DNA of 64,000 bases from Allomyces arbusculus (lineage: Eukaryota; Blastocladiomycota; Blastocladiomycetes; Blastocladiales; Blastocladiaceae): contig JADHYV010000016.1 of the NCBI GenBank assembly GCA_027604705.1, positions 124,001-188,000 of the forward strand. Direction: 5' to 3'. Numbering within the stretch: position 1 is the first letter of the stretch; each line of letters opens with the position of its first letter. The notes under the pieces are model-generated. The model saw only the letters and a list, made by a program, of their open reading frames with translations, searched no databases and had not been told where the DNA came from. Positions 45,874 to 57,720 of the stretch are shown piece by piece. A program made the translations under genes and the position numbers.

Positions 45874-48800
45874 ATGTCGTTCTCGGCGCACAACCGCGGC
45901 TACGCGCCGCCGCCGCAGCAAATGTACCCGTCGCAGGCCGCGCCCAACGCCTACGCGCCCGCGCCGCCAATGGCCTCGTCGTCGTCGGGCTACGAAATGC
46001 ACCATTACGCGCACCAGCAACAGCAACAGCAGCAGCAGTACTACTCGCCGCCGCAACCGCCACCCAACATGCCGCCGCAAATGCCTGGCGCGTACGGCGG
46101 CAACGGCAATGGCATGAAGACGATTCGCCGCGCCGTGGCCGTGCGCGACGGGAAACTCGTCGTCGACTTGGACGTGTCGCCCGAACTGGTCGACGCGACC
46201 AAGGTCAAGTACACGGTCGGCGAAGAGTTTACCAAGTTGCGTTACACGGCGGCCACGTGCGACCCAAACGATTTTGCTTCGCAGGGTTACCAGCTACGGC
46301 AGTCTCTCTACGGGCGCAAGACTGAGCTGTACGTTTTGTTCTTGGTGTTGATGGTGTGGCGGCGGCTGCGGTGGATCCGGTGCGAAACTGACATTGGTTG
46401 ATGTGGTAGCTTGTACGTATCTGAACTCGACACACTTCTCTCTTTCTTGCCCGATTCGCAATGGCTGACGGTGTCCCAAACATCTCCACCCGTTCCTTTC
46501 GCGCCCTTGCAGCATGTACGTCCCGTCTCTTCCTTTGATCGCGCTCATCCGGCCAACCCGCTCACGACCCGATCCGCTTCGTAGCGTCATCACGATGTAC
46601 AACGAAGACTCGATCCTGTTCACGCGCACGATGCAGGCCATCAACAAGAACATTCAGCACATGTGCAATAAGAAGCAGGGTCCCTTTGCCGGCGAAGACG
46701 GGTGGCAAAAGATTGTCGTGTGCATTGTCTCGGACGGCCGGCAAAAGATCAACAAGGACGTGCTCACGGTGCTCTCGACCATGGGCTGCTACCAAGAAGG
46801 CGTGTGCGTGCCGAAATTTATGAACAAGGACACGTCGGCGCACATTTTCGAGTTTACGACGCAGATGGCCGTCACCGACAAGATGGAGATCAAGACGCAC
46901 CGCGACGGCGGCGTCGTGCCCGTGCAGATCTTGTTTTGTCTCAAGGAGAAGAACGCCAAGGTCCGGCTCGAGTTTGTGTCGGTGTTTGCGTGAGTCGCGC
47001 GCTAACGTGTTCAGCCGCCGGTGTCCAGAAAATTAACTCGCACCGGTGGTTCTTTAACGCATTTGGGCCTGTGCTCAACCCGGGTGTCTGCGTCCTCGTC
47101 GATGTCGGGACCAAACCGCGCCGCGAGGCCATCTACCGGTTCGTCTGCCCCCCGTTCAATATCCCTCACCGACTCCCAAATTTGACCGCTCTTCACCCGC
47201 TCCCCACCCAGTCTCTGGCGCACATTCGACACAAACCCGCAAGTTGGCGGCGCGTGCGGTGAAATTGCCGTCGAGTACGACTCGATCTTCCACTTGATCA
47301 AGCCCATCATCGCCGCGCAAAACTTCGAGTACAAGATGTCGAACATTCTCGACAAGCCGCTCGAGTCGTGGGCCGGGTACATTTCCGTGTTGCCGGGCGC
47401 ATTCTCGGCGTACCGGTACCGCGCGCTGCAGGGGCGCCCGCTCGAGCAGTACTTCAAGGGCGAGAAACTGCACGACTCGGGCGACGTGTTTGCGGCCAAC
47501 ATGTACCTGGCCGAGGACCGCATCTTGTGCTTTGAGCTCGTGGCGAAGAAGAACGAGGGATGGGTGCTCTAGTATGTGCGCTTTGGTGGCCTCGCGGTTT
47601 TTGGTTATGACACTCACCTCCGATCCTCTCCTCGCGTCCCAGCTACGAAAAGGACTCTCAGGCCATTACGGATGTGCCAGACAACTTCCCCGAGTTCATC
47701 TCGCAGCGTCGTCGCTGGCTCAACGGGTCCACGTTTGCCCTGCTCTATGCGCTCGGCAACGTGCTGCAAATCTATACGTCGGGCCAGTCGTTCTTGCGCA
47801 TGCTCGTGTTCTCGCTCGAGTATCTGTACATGTTTTTGAATTTCGGTGTGTTTTTGATTTCCTGATGCGCTTGGAAACCGTCCTGGGGTCCGTGGGACTG
47901 ATTTCCATCGTCGTTCACAGTCTTTTCGTACTTTTCGCTCGCCAACTTTTACCTGGCCTACCAGCATGTATTCCCTCGTGCCTCCGCGTGTTGTGGAGGT
48001 CGAAAGACTAACGCTCAACGCGCTGGCGTGCTTTTTGCGGGCTGTTTTTTCTAGCTTCGTATGTGTTTTCTTGTTTTTCTGCGTGCTTCAAGCCTCATGA
48101 GACTAACGCATGCCGCGTCCCCTCCGTTATCTAGCTCGTCGACGACTTCACCACGCTCATCAGCACGCCTGTCCTCGACTTGCAGCCGACCGTGGTCATC
48201 TGGGGCGTGCCGCACTCGCAGACCATCCGGACCGTCCTCTCATCGATCCTGGCCGTCTTCCGCTCGGTCTACATTCTCTCGCTGTGCACGACGTTTATTG
48301 CCGCGCTCGGCAACCGCCCGCAGGCCGCCAAGTACATTTACCTGTTTGCGATCAACCTCTTTTCGTGCGTGACCATCTTCATGCTCTACATGATCATCGT
48401 CTCGCTCGCCGCCGACTGGCCGGCATTACGCGAGGGCATGCAGGACCCGCTCGGCTCGGCCGCGGGGCTCCGGTTCCTGCAAACGTCGATCGCGTTGGGG
48501 TCGACGTACGGCATGTACATTGTCTCGTCGGTGCTCTACCGCGAGCCGTGGCACATGATTACGTGTTTCGTGCAGTACTTGCTTCTGCTGCCGTCTTACG
48601 TCAACGGTATGACCCTCGTTTCCGTCGTGTCCGCCGCCCGCAACTGACAATTCACCGCGCGACCGTAGTCCTGCAAATCTACGCCTACTGCAACATTTCT
48701 GATGTGACGTGGGGCACCAAGGGCGACAACGGCCCGGCCACGGGAGCTGGGGTGACCGTCAAGAAGGGTGAGGACGGGCAAGAAATTGCCGACCTCGAGC

Positions 48801-49242
48801 TTCCGTCGCAGCACCCGGCCGACGTGCAGCTCGCCTACCAGCAGCGGTACACGGCCCTGCAGAACCTGAAACTCGCGCTCGACCGCGGCGAGGCCAAGGC
48901 CAAGCAGAACTTGTCGTCGGACGATTTGTTCCGCCAGTTCCGCACGATTTGGCTGTTGATTTGGATCGTCTTGGTACATTTCAACGCGCGGTGCTTGCAC
49001 TGAGGGTGATTGGAACTGACCGATCTGCGTGTGTGATGTAGAACGGTGGTTTGGTCTCGATCCTGATCTCGCCCGCGGCCGTCGGCGTCGAGGACGGTGC
49101 GTCGTTGCGCAAGACGTACCTGACGGGCCTCTTTATTGCCGTGGCCGCGTTCTCGCTGATTCGGTTTGCCGGGTCCGTCGGGTACCTCGTCTCGCGCGGG
49201 CTGTGCGCGCCGTTCAAGTCGCGCGGGAATGCCGGGCAATAG
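45874..49242 (+). CDS. CHS: Chitin synthase (division 1 type)
   Basis: Preferred exons: 45874-46328, 46410-46412, 46513-46515, 46585-46960, 47029-47138, 47212-47571, 47643-47845, 47921-47963, 48055-48058, 48135-48606, 48669-48973 and 49042-49242, giving 844 residues. The Gln/Pro-rich N-terminus is followed by [16 protein letters not shown] (start of the GT2 domain), [42 protein letters not shown] and the signature QRRRWLNGS (about 457-465), then several membrane segments and a C-terminal pair. The enzyme polymerises UDP-GlcNAc into chitin at the plasma membrane. FI in TELFIV is supplied by two separate 3-nt exons. The 4-nt exon at 48055 with a GC donor is an alternative to one GT-AG intron 47968-48134, which would give YQHLVDD instead of YHFLVDD. 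Confidence 0.95.
46410..46412 (+). other. 3-nt microexon A (CTT) of chitin synthase
   Basis: Flanked by ...TGTGGTAG| and |GTACGTATC. The preceding intron (46329-46409, 81 nt) has a CTGAC branch-like motif about 20 nt before the acceptor. Joining CT|CTT|C gives Leu-Phe. Confidence 0.8.
46513..46515 (+). other. 3-nt microexon B (CAT) of chitin synthase
   Basis: Flanked by ...CCCTTGCAG| and |GTACGTCCC. The preceding intron (46413-46512, 100 nt) contains CTGAC; the following one (46516-46584, 69 nt) ends CTTCGTAG. With microexon A it restores Phe-Ile in [13 protein letters not shown]. Confidence 0.8.
48055..48058 (+). other. Candidate 4-nt microexon (CTTC) of chitin synthase
   Basis: Flanked by TTTTTTCTAG| and |GTATGTGTTT, with ACTAAC branch motifs before this acceptor and before the next one at 48134. 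It only keeps frame if the upstream donor is GC (CA|GCATGT at 47964); skipping it with donor GTATTC at 47968 also keeps frame. Confidence 0.45.
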
Positions 49243-50669
49243 GGTGGAGAAGCGGGAGGAGATGTTGTTTGATTCTTTGGTTGTGTCTTTTGTTGGGTGA
49301 GGGGGGTATTCTTTAGATCGGTTGATGGTTGCTGGGTCGTGCGTCGCTGGTGCGCTTGCTGTGAATTCTGTGCTTGCTTTGGTTGCCCCCGGACGGAGTG
49401 GCGTATTCGCTCTTGATGGCTGCGCGTGATAAAAATGGAAATTCGTCTTTGGCTGCCTGGTTGGTTGGCAAGTTGGCCGGGCATTTCGTTGGAGAGGGAG
49501 TGGGGATTGGCAACCAGGAGGTTGATGGACACGAACAGTATCGATTTGCAACGGCGCAAGAACAGACGACATGAAATAACACCGACTACTCAGGCTGGCC
49601 GCCCCTTTGTTCCTTGCTGCACGTCATGGCCGGCGATTGATTGACCCAGATGGGTGGACTGCCACCACCGACCCACTCGAACGCATGGGACTGAATCTTC
49701 TACACCCACTCAACCCGGGAAATCAGTCCGGCTGGCGGCGCCATTTGAGACTCATCTCACCACTATGGATGCGACGCGGCAAAGGATGGCTGGGTCCAGG
49801 CTGCCAACCAGGAATATCACACAGGAGGATGACGAGAAATGATAAGCCATCGCCAACCCATTTTTGTTTTTCTGGGTCGAGAACAAGGCAAGCCAAACAT
49901 TAAGGATCATGAAGCAGGGTTGGCGGATAGAGAGAAGAGGTGGGGAAGGAATGGAAGGACACCCGAAGAAAGACATCAATCGCAATCAAAAGCACAGCTA
50001 GCCAATGGCAGACCCACGGTATGGCGCGACGACCAAGATCCAACGAGGGTGCAAAACAGCGTCCGAGTTGCGTCCATGGGCGTACGGCGCCGAGTGGAGG
50101 GCGGCGGCCAGTTGAACGGGGGGGGGGGGGGGGGAACTGGTGGCGCTTGTTGCACCGACGCCAACTTCCGAATCTAGAGTGCCTATGGAACGCGTTTCCA
50201 CGCGCCCTCTGGGACCTCCACTCACCAGGCTGCACGCGCACAACTGACGCGCTTTCGCCCGGCCGGTTTGAGAAAGTGCGAATATTTGCGCGGCACTGGC
50301 ATGTTGCGAAAGTGGTGATCATTCAACTTTGACTGCTGCTTCACGTCACCAGAATGTCGACACGCCCGACGTCGGTTGGACGACATGGTTTCCGGCTACC
50401 GCCAAGCATTGAATCAAATGCGGCTTGTGACCACGTCAAACAAAATCACATTCGTAGCACGCCTTCACAGCGCGCTGTGCTATTGCACACGCATTCGGAA
50501 ATTAATCTTTCACCATTTCACGTCCTTCGCGCGCTCAATTGTGGTCCAACTTGCCGCAACCCGTCCTTGAAGCGCGATTAATCCCCGTCGCGCTTGCGAA
50601 GCGCGTACTCAATACCAGGAGCGCTCCTGTCGACGTGCTGGCCGCCGATCTTCGATCCCTCTGCGCGCT
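49243..50669. other. 1.4-kb intergenic region, AT-richer, no gene seen
   Basis: It lies between the chitin synthase stop and the WDR7 homologue. Composition is closer to the AT-richer islands. Small open frames are unremarkable, and the region includes a 17-G tract at 50118. Confidence 0.4.
50118..50134. repeat. Poly-G tract (17 G)
   Basis: An uninterrupted run of 17 G in the intergenic region upstream of the WDR7 homologue. Confidence 0.85.
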
Positions 50670-53600
50670 ATGACTACGTTCCTGCTGCCGCTCGTGCACT
50701 GGCGGCCTCACCCACTGGAAAATGACGTGACCTGCCTGGCGCTGGCGCCTGCGCCGACCGGGGTAGACCCGGCAGAGTCGGTCCTGCACCGCCCTGGCCA
50801 CTTGGTCGTTGCTGGAACCGAGCGAGGGAACGTGTGGGTGTTCCGCGTGCGCGACGGTGACGATGCTGTGCCCTGTGTACGCGATGCACGCTTGAACGCG
50901 TCGGATCACAAGCAAACGGTCGGCTGATTGAGGGTGTCGGGTATCTAGCTCGCTCCGCATTTTGTCCTGACAGGTCATACGACACCCGTGACGTGCATTG
51001 CGTTTGCACGGCAGACGGCCGACGTCGGCGCGGCAGGCGAAGAGCGTGTCGTCTTGACGGCGAGCGAGGACGGGTATGGACTGTTCGGTTCGGCGTCTTG
51101 CCATGCAGCTGGACACTGATGGACAAGTTGCGCGTTGGATGTAGGCTAATGTGTTTATGGGACCTGAGCGACGGCCACTGCCTGAATACAGCATCGACGG
51201 GATTTCCGGGCACGCCACGCGCACTCTCCGTGAGCCCGTGCGGGACCGTCGCTTTTCTCGGCGGCGAGGGCGCGCGGCTACTTGTCTTGGACGGGCAGAC
51301 GCTCGAGGTGCGCCTATCTCTCTCGATCGCGCGTGCTTGAAAGGAACACATGCATGCTCATTCGGGCCGCACACGTAGGTCTTGGCCAGCTCGTCTGAGG
51401 GTAACGACTGGACCGTGCAGGTCCATTGCCTCTCGCAGGCCGCCGACCAAAAAGTTTACCTGCTGGTTTTGACGCCAACGTGTCTTTCGCAGCTCGTCTA
51501 CGACGTGACGCAACAGACGATTGTGCCCGTCTTTATGATGCCGGTCGCCGAGCAGGTAGATGATCCGGCGGCCGAGGGCGGGTGGCTCGAAATGAGCGTC
51601 AGTGCCGACAAGATTGCGGTTGTTGGGAGGAAGGCGGTCATGGTACGCCGGGCATTTGCTTTTCTCGCGTTTTTTATGGCGACAACTGACGCGCGCTGGT
51701 TTGGCAGCTGTTCGACTGGTCGATTGGCAAGATTCAGCGCGTTGGGACCATCTACGTGCCCAAGGGCGAGGCCGAGTGGGCGTCGGGCCAGTTCTTGTCG
51801 GACGATATCTTGGTCTTGTCGTCAAGGGTGCGTGCGCTTTTATGACCGGCTTCTGCTGGTGGCGATGCTTGCTGACGGTGTTTACTTTAGTTCAACAATC
51901 ACTACTTCTACGACATCCGCACATCACTGAATGCACCTCTTTCCAAAAGCGAATCGCAACGTATGTACTAAGTGGTGAAGCGTGTCTGATCTCACTCTTT
52001 CCACTTTTTTTCGCCGCATCCTAACATTCATTTGTGTCAATTCCAGTGAACCATGCTGCTCTCACAATCGCTGTCGGGAATCGTCTCCTCTCGTCCTTCC
52101 GCGAAGACTTTGAAGTCGTCAAGTGGACACGAAACGACCAAGAACCGCCCTCTGTCTCCCCGACCACGTGCTTCTCCTTCACTGATTTCTGGCCAACCTG
52201 CACCGACGACTCACCACCGTCCGCCACTGACGTGACCCCAAACGCCGGACCCAATCCGACCGCAAAAGACCCCTTCACCTGCCAGCTCCTCGTGAGCGGA
52301 CGGATCGTGCTGGCCGGCACGAGCGCCGGCTACTTGCAGTGGCACCCGCTCGACCAAATCCTCACGTCCGCATCCACCCCGACCCCACCCGCGCGAATTC
52401 ACGCGCACCACGGGCCCGTGACGTGTCTCGCCGCCGTGCCCATCGCGGGCGGCGGCGCGTCGCAAGTCGTCGCAACGGGCGGGCACGACACGACCGTGCG
52501 CCTGTGGGCCGTGGCCGATACCGACTCCGGGTCGTTCACGCTCACCGCGCTGCACACGTTCCGGCACGGGATCGCGCCCGTCGTGCGGATCGTGCCCGGG
52601 CCTGACCCTGGGTCCATCGTGACGATCGCTGCCGACCACGCCGTGGCCGTGCTTGACGTCGCGTCGCGCGCACTCGTCCTGCATTTGCCCGGTCCCGCGG
52701 CGCCGCCGGGGGCCTGCGCACCGTCGCATATCGCGTGGCGCGACGAGTACGTGCTCGTTGTCTACGCGGCTGCAGGGCTCATTTATGTCTGGGACCGAGT
52801 CGCCGGCGCGCTCGAGCGTGTGCTAAGGGCCGCGCAGGTTGGGGATCTCGTTGAGTGGGCTGCGGCGTGCGATAAGTGGCTGGATTTGGCGAGTGCTGGT
52901 GCGAGTGGCGAGTTCGGGAATGCGCCGACGGCGACGGTGCCTGCGGCCAAGTTACCCGCCGTCTCGCTGCGATCGCTCGAGTCAAGCCATGTGCTGGTCG
53001 TGAACCTGAAGCGCGTCGTTGCGGAGGGGGCAAGGGATATGCCGCTTGCGCGCGCGCTCGTGAACGTACTGCTGCAGCGTGGGGTCGTGCCGGAGCTAGA
53101 TGCGCTGATTGCCGGTGACGCCAACGGGAACAGTGGGAGCAATGACGATATCGTGGCGGTTGTGGTCAAGGAGGGGGTGACGCTCGGCGTCCGTGGGTAC
53201 GCTTTTCTGACCAACCTCGCTGGTACCCTCGAAGACTCTGAATTGACAAGGCCATAATAGGGCTAATGGGAACCTGTCGCTCATGACGCCGCGTCAGCAG
53301 GGCGGGTACGCTGTGTCCCCGACTGTCACGTCGATGCGTCTTCTCGCGCTCTACCTAGTGACGCGCGCCGTGCTGCCCACACCGCCGTCGGTGTCCGTAA
53401 CCGCGTCCATGGATCGTTTGGCGCCCACACCGCCAGAAACTGCTCCCGCTGTGACCCCAACTGATCCTTCCCCGGGTACATCGCCGGACACGCCGCGCGG
53501 CACGCGTCGCAGCCAACTGGGTCCGGCCGTCGACGACGACCCGGCACACCAACTGCTCGCGCGGTACTTGCACTCATTGCCTGACGCAGTTGGTCCCGCC

Positions 53601-55070
53601 TACTGCCCACCTTCCCTCGCGTTCCTCGCACGGTACTGGCGCGACTCTCTCCCGGCGCTGCAGCAAGGCGCGCGGCGCCTGCTCGTCTGGTCGGTGCAAA
53701 ACATGCCGCGCGAACGGCAAGCCGCGGTCGTGCACTACTGGCACAGCCAGCTGCCCGTTGTGAGTGCCGGTACAGGACTCACCAAGACGCACGCGCGCGC
53801 GACTGTCATTTCGGCGGTGCTCGCGTGCGACGTGCCGCAGGTTGTCTCGCTCGCCATGGCCAAGGACGTGGCGCTCTCTTTGGTCCTGTGGATGGGCGAG
53901 GACGAAGGTGCTGGCGTCATGTACCGCCAGAGCGCGATCGAGCTGCTTGGCCGCGGGTTCGCGCGGTGGGAGCCGCACTTGAATGCGGGCGCCGTCGTGC
54001 GCACGCTGATTTGGCTCGGGATGCAGTTGCCTCCCGCAGGGCTCGCGCAGGGGGCGCCGCCTGCTGCAGCTGTTGCGTCGGCGAGTACGACAACAACGCA
54101 CGCGAGTGCTTCGTCGGCGACTCCGGCGCCCGGTGGGGCTAATCTGGCGGTCGCGGCGGTCGCTCGCCAGACGCTGCTTGCGATCGCGCACCATAACCTG
54201 GCGCTCGTCGTGCAGACGATTGTCACGGAACTCGAGCACACGTTCCAGCGCGCAGCACCGACGGCTGCGCACATCCCGCCGGGCGCGACGGCGGCCGCGG
54301 CGGCCATGGGCGGAGCAGTGGCCGGGGGTCTCGCGAATGCCGCGGCCGTAGCCACCGCTAACGTGCCCGGTCCCGGCGGGAAACCGTCGGTCTTGCCCGC
54401 GGGCGCCGGATCGGCCGCAGGGATGGCAGCGGCCGTCGCTGATAAGATTCTCGTGCTCCGGTTTGTCTCGTACCTGGTCTACAAGGCGGCCGCGGCGCTC
54501 GCGGCCACGGGGCTTGCCGCGCGGCTCGCGGAAGCGGTCGTGCACGTGCTTGATCCGGCGACGCCGTTGCGCGAGGCCCTGACGACGCCTGCGACGGCGA
54601 CGCTGTACGACTTGGTGCGGCGGTTCCCGGGGATCGCGTTTCACGGCGCGCAGCAGCGGTTGGCAGTCGGTGGGCCTGACGGCCGATTGGTGGTGTGGGA
54701 CTTGCGCACGGCGGCAAGGATTCATGTTGTCGACGCGGCGCACCCGCCGGCATGCCCCGTCACGGCCGTCGCGTTCTCGATTGACGGCAAGGCCGTCGTG
54801 TCGTACTCGCTCGCCGATCACGCCGTCAAAGTCTGGCAAGCGCCGTCGGGGCTGTTGTTCCTAATGGGCGCTGCCGTCTCGCAACTCGGTGTGGGCGGCG
54901 GGGGTGGGGGTGGCGGGCACTCGGGCGCGGCGATGCGCACGACCAAGTTGATTGGGCACCCTGTGCCAGCCGAGACGAGACCGCTTGCCGTGCGGCTTGC
55001 GGTCGTCGAGCAGGGGCCGAGCATCGAGGTGGGTACGGAGGGCGGGAAGGTGACGCGGTATCCGCTGTGA
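50670..55070 (+). CDS. WDR7 / rabconnectin-3 beta-like WD40 protein
   Basis: Exons: 50670 to 50922 (or 50856), 50974-51073, 51145-51307, 51379-51642, 51708-51827, 51891-51960, 52047-53196 and 53261-55070; about 1309 residues. N-terminal WD repeats include GHTTPVTCIAF and MCLWDLSDGHC, close to MCLWDVSDGRC in human WDR7; a second propeller includes VATGGHDTTVRLW. The helical middle has LSLMTPRQQ and YRQSAIELLGRGFARWEP, matching the WDR7 block RRTAIDLIGRGFTVWEP, and the C-terminus closes with RLAVGGPDGRLVVWDLRTA. WDR7 partners DMXL/Rav1 proteins and regulates assembly of the V-ATPase on endosomes and vacuoles. The first intron is uncertain: frame requires either a GC donor at 50923 or a GT donor at 50857. 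Ala-rich linkers are lineage-specific. Confidence 0.85.
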
Positions 55071-55389
55071 GCATGGGTCTGTGTGGAGCGTTTTGGGGTT
55101 GAATACGGACCAGCATCGCTTCTGGACTGTGATCCTTGCTCGTTTGCTGAGAGGAATGCGCGTCTCGCACACGTCTCTCGCCGGGCCTGATTGAGGGCGC
55201 GGCGATCGCCAGCTGAACATGTCGGCCGGTGCAGCACAGTGCACCGCCAACAGGTCACCATCCCCTTTGGCCAACAAAAACTTGCAGTTCTCGGCCGAGC
55301 ACGCCATCAAGTGCAAGTCGTTGCATTCTCCTGCACTCTCGCGAAAGCCCAACGCCCACCTCCACCCGACGTATTGGCCAGCGAGCACC

Positions 55390-57159
55390 ATGCCACCCGC
55401 GACGACCAACCTCGCGCGCAACGTCTTGATGTGGTTCCGCCGCGACCTACGTCTTCATGACAATCCGGCCCTGCTATCGGCGCTTGCCCAACCTGACCGT
55501 ACCCCGGCCGCGCAGCAATTGTATCCTGGTACGTCAACAGCAGCGCATGCTTCACAAGCGAGTGCAGGATGAAGGTGACAAGTTCATTTCCGACTGTAAG
55601 TTTACTGCCTCGAAGTCCCAACGAAAAAGAAGTGCGGGAACCGTCGCTGGATCTTTCTGCTCGAATGCTTGCACGACCTTGATGCGAGCCTGCGCAAGCT
55701 CGGATCACGACTGTTTGTCGTGCGCGGGTTCGCGCACGACGTCCTCCCGCTGCTCGTGCAGCACTGGAACGTGTCGGAGCTCGCCGTCGGCGAGTGCCAC
55801 GAGCCGTTTGCCGTCGCGCGCGACGCAGATGTTGCGCAACGTATCGCGCCACTCGGCTGCGACTTCAAGGCGTTTCCGGGCCGCACGCTGTTCCACCCAC
55901 AGGACGTGCTCGCGCGCACAGGGAACGGCAAGGCACCGTTGACCATGGCCGCTTTTTCCAAGATTGTCGAACGGCTACCCGTTCCAGCACCCGTTGATGC
56001 GCCAACGTCGCTCCCATCCGTGGGCGGCGATGCCATTGCCGCCCTTCGGAATGGGCTCGACCCGGCCACGTTTGATGCCCTGGCCGGCCCGCAGGGCGAT
56101 TTTTCGGTCCCCACCATTGAACCCGACGGCACCGTGCCCGAGCTCCACCTGACGACACCGATCCCGGCCGACGAGCAGTCGCCGCACCGCGGCGGCGAGA
56201 CCGAGGCGCTGCGTCGGCTCGGCACTTACCTGAGCGACCACGCGCGCGTCACGCAATTTGAAAAGCCGAAAACAAGCCCGGCCGCGTTCTACCCCAACGC
56301 CGATACGACAATCCTGTCGCCTTACACGACTTACGGCGCGCTGTCGGTGCGCACGTTCCGCGCGGGCATCGACCGCGTGTATCGCGCGGCCAAGGGCAAG
56401 CATTCGAAACCGCCCGTCTCGCTCCTGGCGCAGCTGTACTGGCGCGAGTTTTTCATGACGGCCGGCGCGACCACGCCTAATTTCGAGCAAATGCGGGGGA
56501 ACCCGATTTGCTTGCAGGCCGAGTGGAAGTGCATTCCGGGCGAGACGTCTCACGAGTCGCACCCGGACGACTATGCGATGCTCGACGCATGGGCACAGGG
56601 CCGGACGGGGTACCCGTGGATTGATGCGATCATGGTGCAGTTGCGGCTCGAAGGATGGATGCATCATCTCGCGCGGCACAGCGTCGCGTGCTTTTTGACG
56701 CGTGGCGACCTATATATCTCGTGGGAGCGCGGCGCCGAAGTGTTCGAGGACCTGTTGCTCGACCACGAGTGGGCGCTAAATCGCGGCAATTGGATGTGGT
56801 TGTCGGCGTCGGCGTTCTTTCACCAGTACTTTCGCGTCTACTCGCCCGTCAAGTGGGGGCAGTCGTGGGACCCGGAGGGGGCGTTCATTCGTAAGTACTT
56901 GCCGGTCCTGCGCCAAATGCCCAAGCAGTATATTTACGAGCCGTGGAAGGCGCCGATCGCGGTTCAACGCGCGGCCGGGTGTGTCGTGGGCGTCGATTAC
57001 CCAAAGCGCATTGTCGACCACGATATAGTGGTCAAGGTCAACATGGCCAAGATGAAGGCGAGCCATGCCGCGCAGCGCGAGCAGGCGGCGATGAAGGATG
57101 GCGATAATGATGGCGGTCGCGATGGGACTCGGGGAAGAAGCCGAAACATGCGCGATTGA
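55390..57159 (+). CDS. Cryptochrome / (6-4) photolyase, animal type
   Basis: Preferred exons 55390-55528, 55575-55595 and 55616-57159 give 567 residues; an in-frame ATG at 55219 could add 57 residues. The N-terminal Rossmann domain starts LMWFRRDLRLHDNPALL; then CGNRRWIFLLECLHDLDASL and SRLFVVRG. The FAD domain has GGETEALRRL, LYWREFFMTA, TGYPWIDAIMVQLR, EGWMHHLARHSVACFLTRGD, DLYISWERG and WALNRGNWMWLSASAFFHQYF, all hallmarks of the animal CRY/(6-4) photolyase clade rather than CPD photolyase or CRY-DASH. The Asn in ALNRGN suits a photolyase-like flavin site. Repair of UV (6-4) products or light sensing are both possible. The exon 1-3 junctions need an unusually short (20-nt) intron. Confidence 0.9.
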
Positions 57160-57720
57160 CCTATGCAAACGATTATTTGATGATCAGATGCAACAGCAAC
57201 ATCTTCCGTGAACCGTTCATCTCCTGCATTCATCATAATTGCGCTCATTCTTACTTGTGGTAACTTGAATCCCCCAATCCGAATAGATGAGGAAGCCGGT
57301 CAACAGGGCTCATATTGAATAACTCGTCTGTTTTCATCTCTCGTGTTCATACTTTGTCGCTTTCACGCTTTTATGCTCTCTTCGCCCTCGTGCGCGCGAA
57401 CGGAATCACTTCCGCGTTGGGATGGAATACGTCAATTATGCTATTCGGGCAGCCTTCGACGGGAGGCGCGGGTACTTCCACCTATTGATGCGCCTGGAAG
57501 CAATCGTCAGCCAGTCGCCGACGCGTCGTGCTGGCACTCGCGACAGCCCCAGCGTGGGGGCCGGTTGGTTGTATAAACCAGAGCCGCCCCGGTCTTGAAA
57601 TTATCGCCCTCCACCCGTATTGACTTGTCAAAATTCGCAGCCAGAAATGTCGGCCGTCGCTGTGCTTCACGTCAACCCGCGTTGCTGCCCTCGAGCTGCA
57701 TTGACACTGATGTTACGCAA
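57160..57720. other. Intergenic, no gene before 57721
   Basis: AT-richer stretch after the photolyase stop, then the probable promoter of the next gene, with a TATA-like element near 57572. Confidence 0.4.
57572..57578 (+). promoter_or_regulatory. TATA-like element (tataaac)
   Basis: Lies about 145 bp upstream of the ATG at 57721 in a GC-rich context. Sequence match and position only. Confidence 0.25.
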
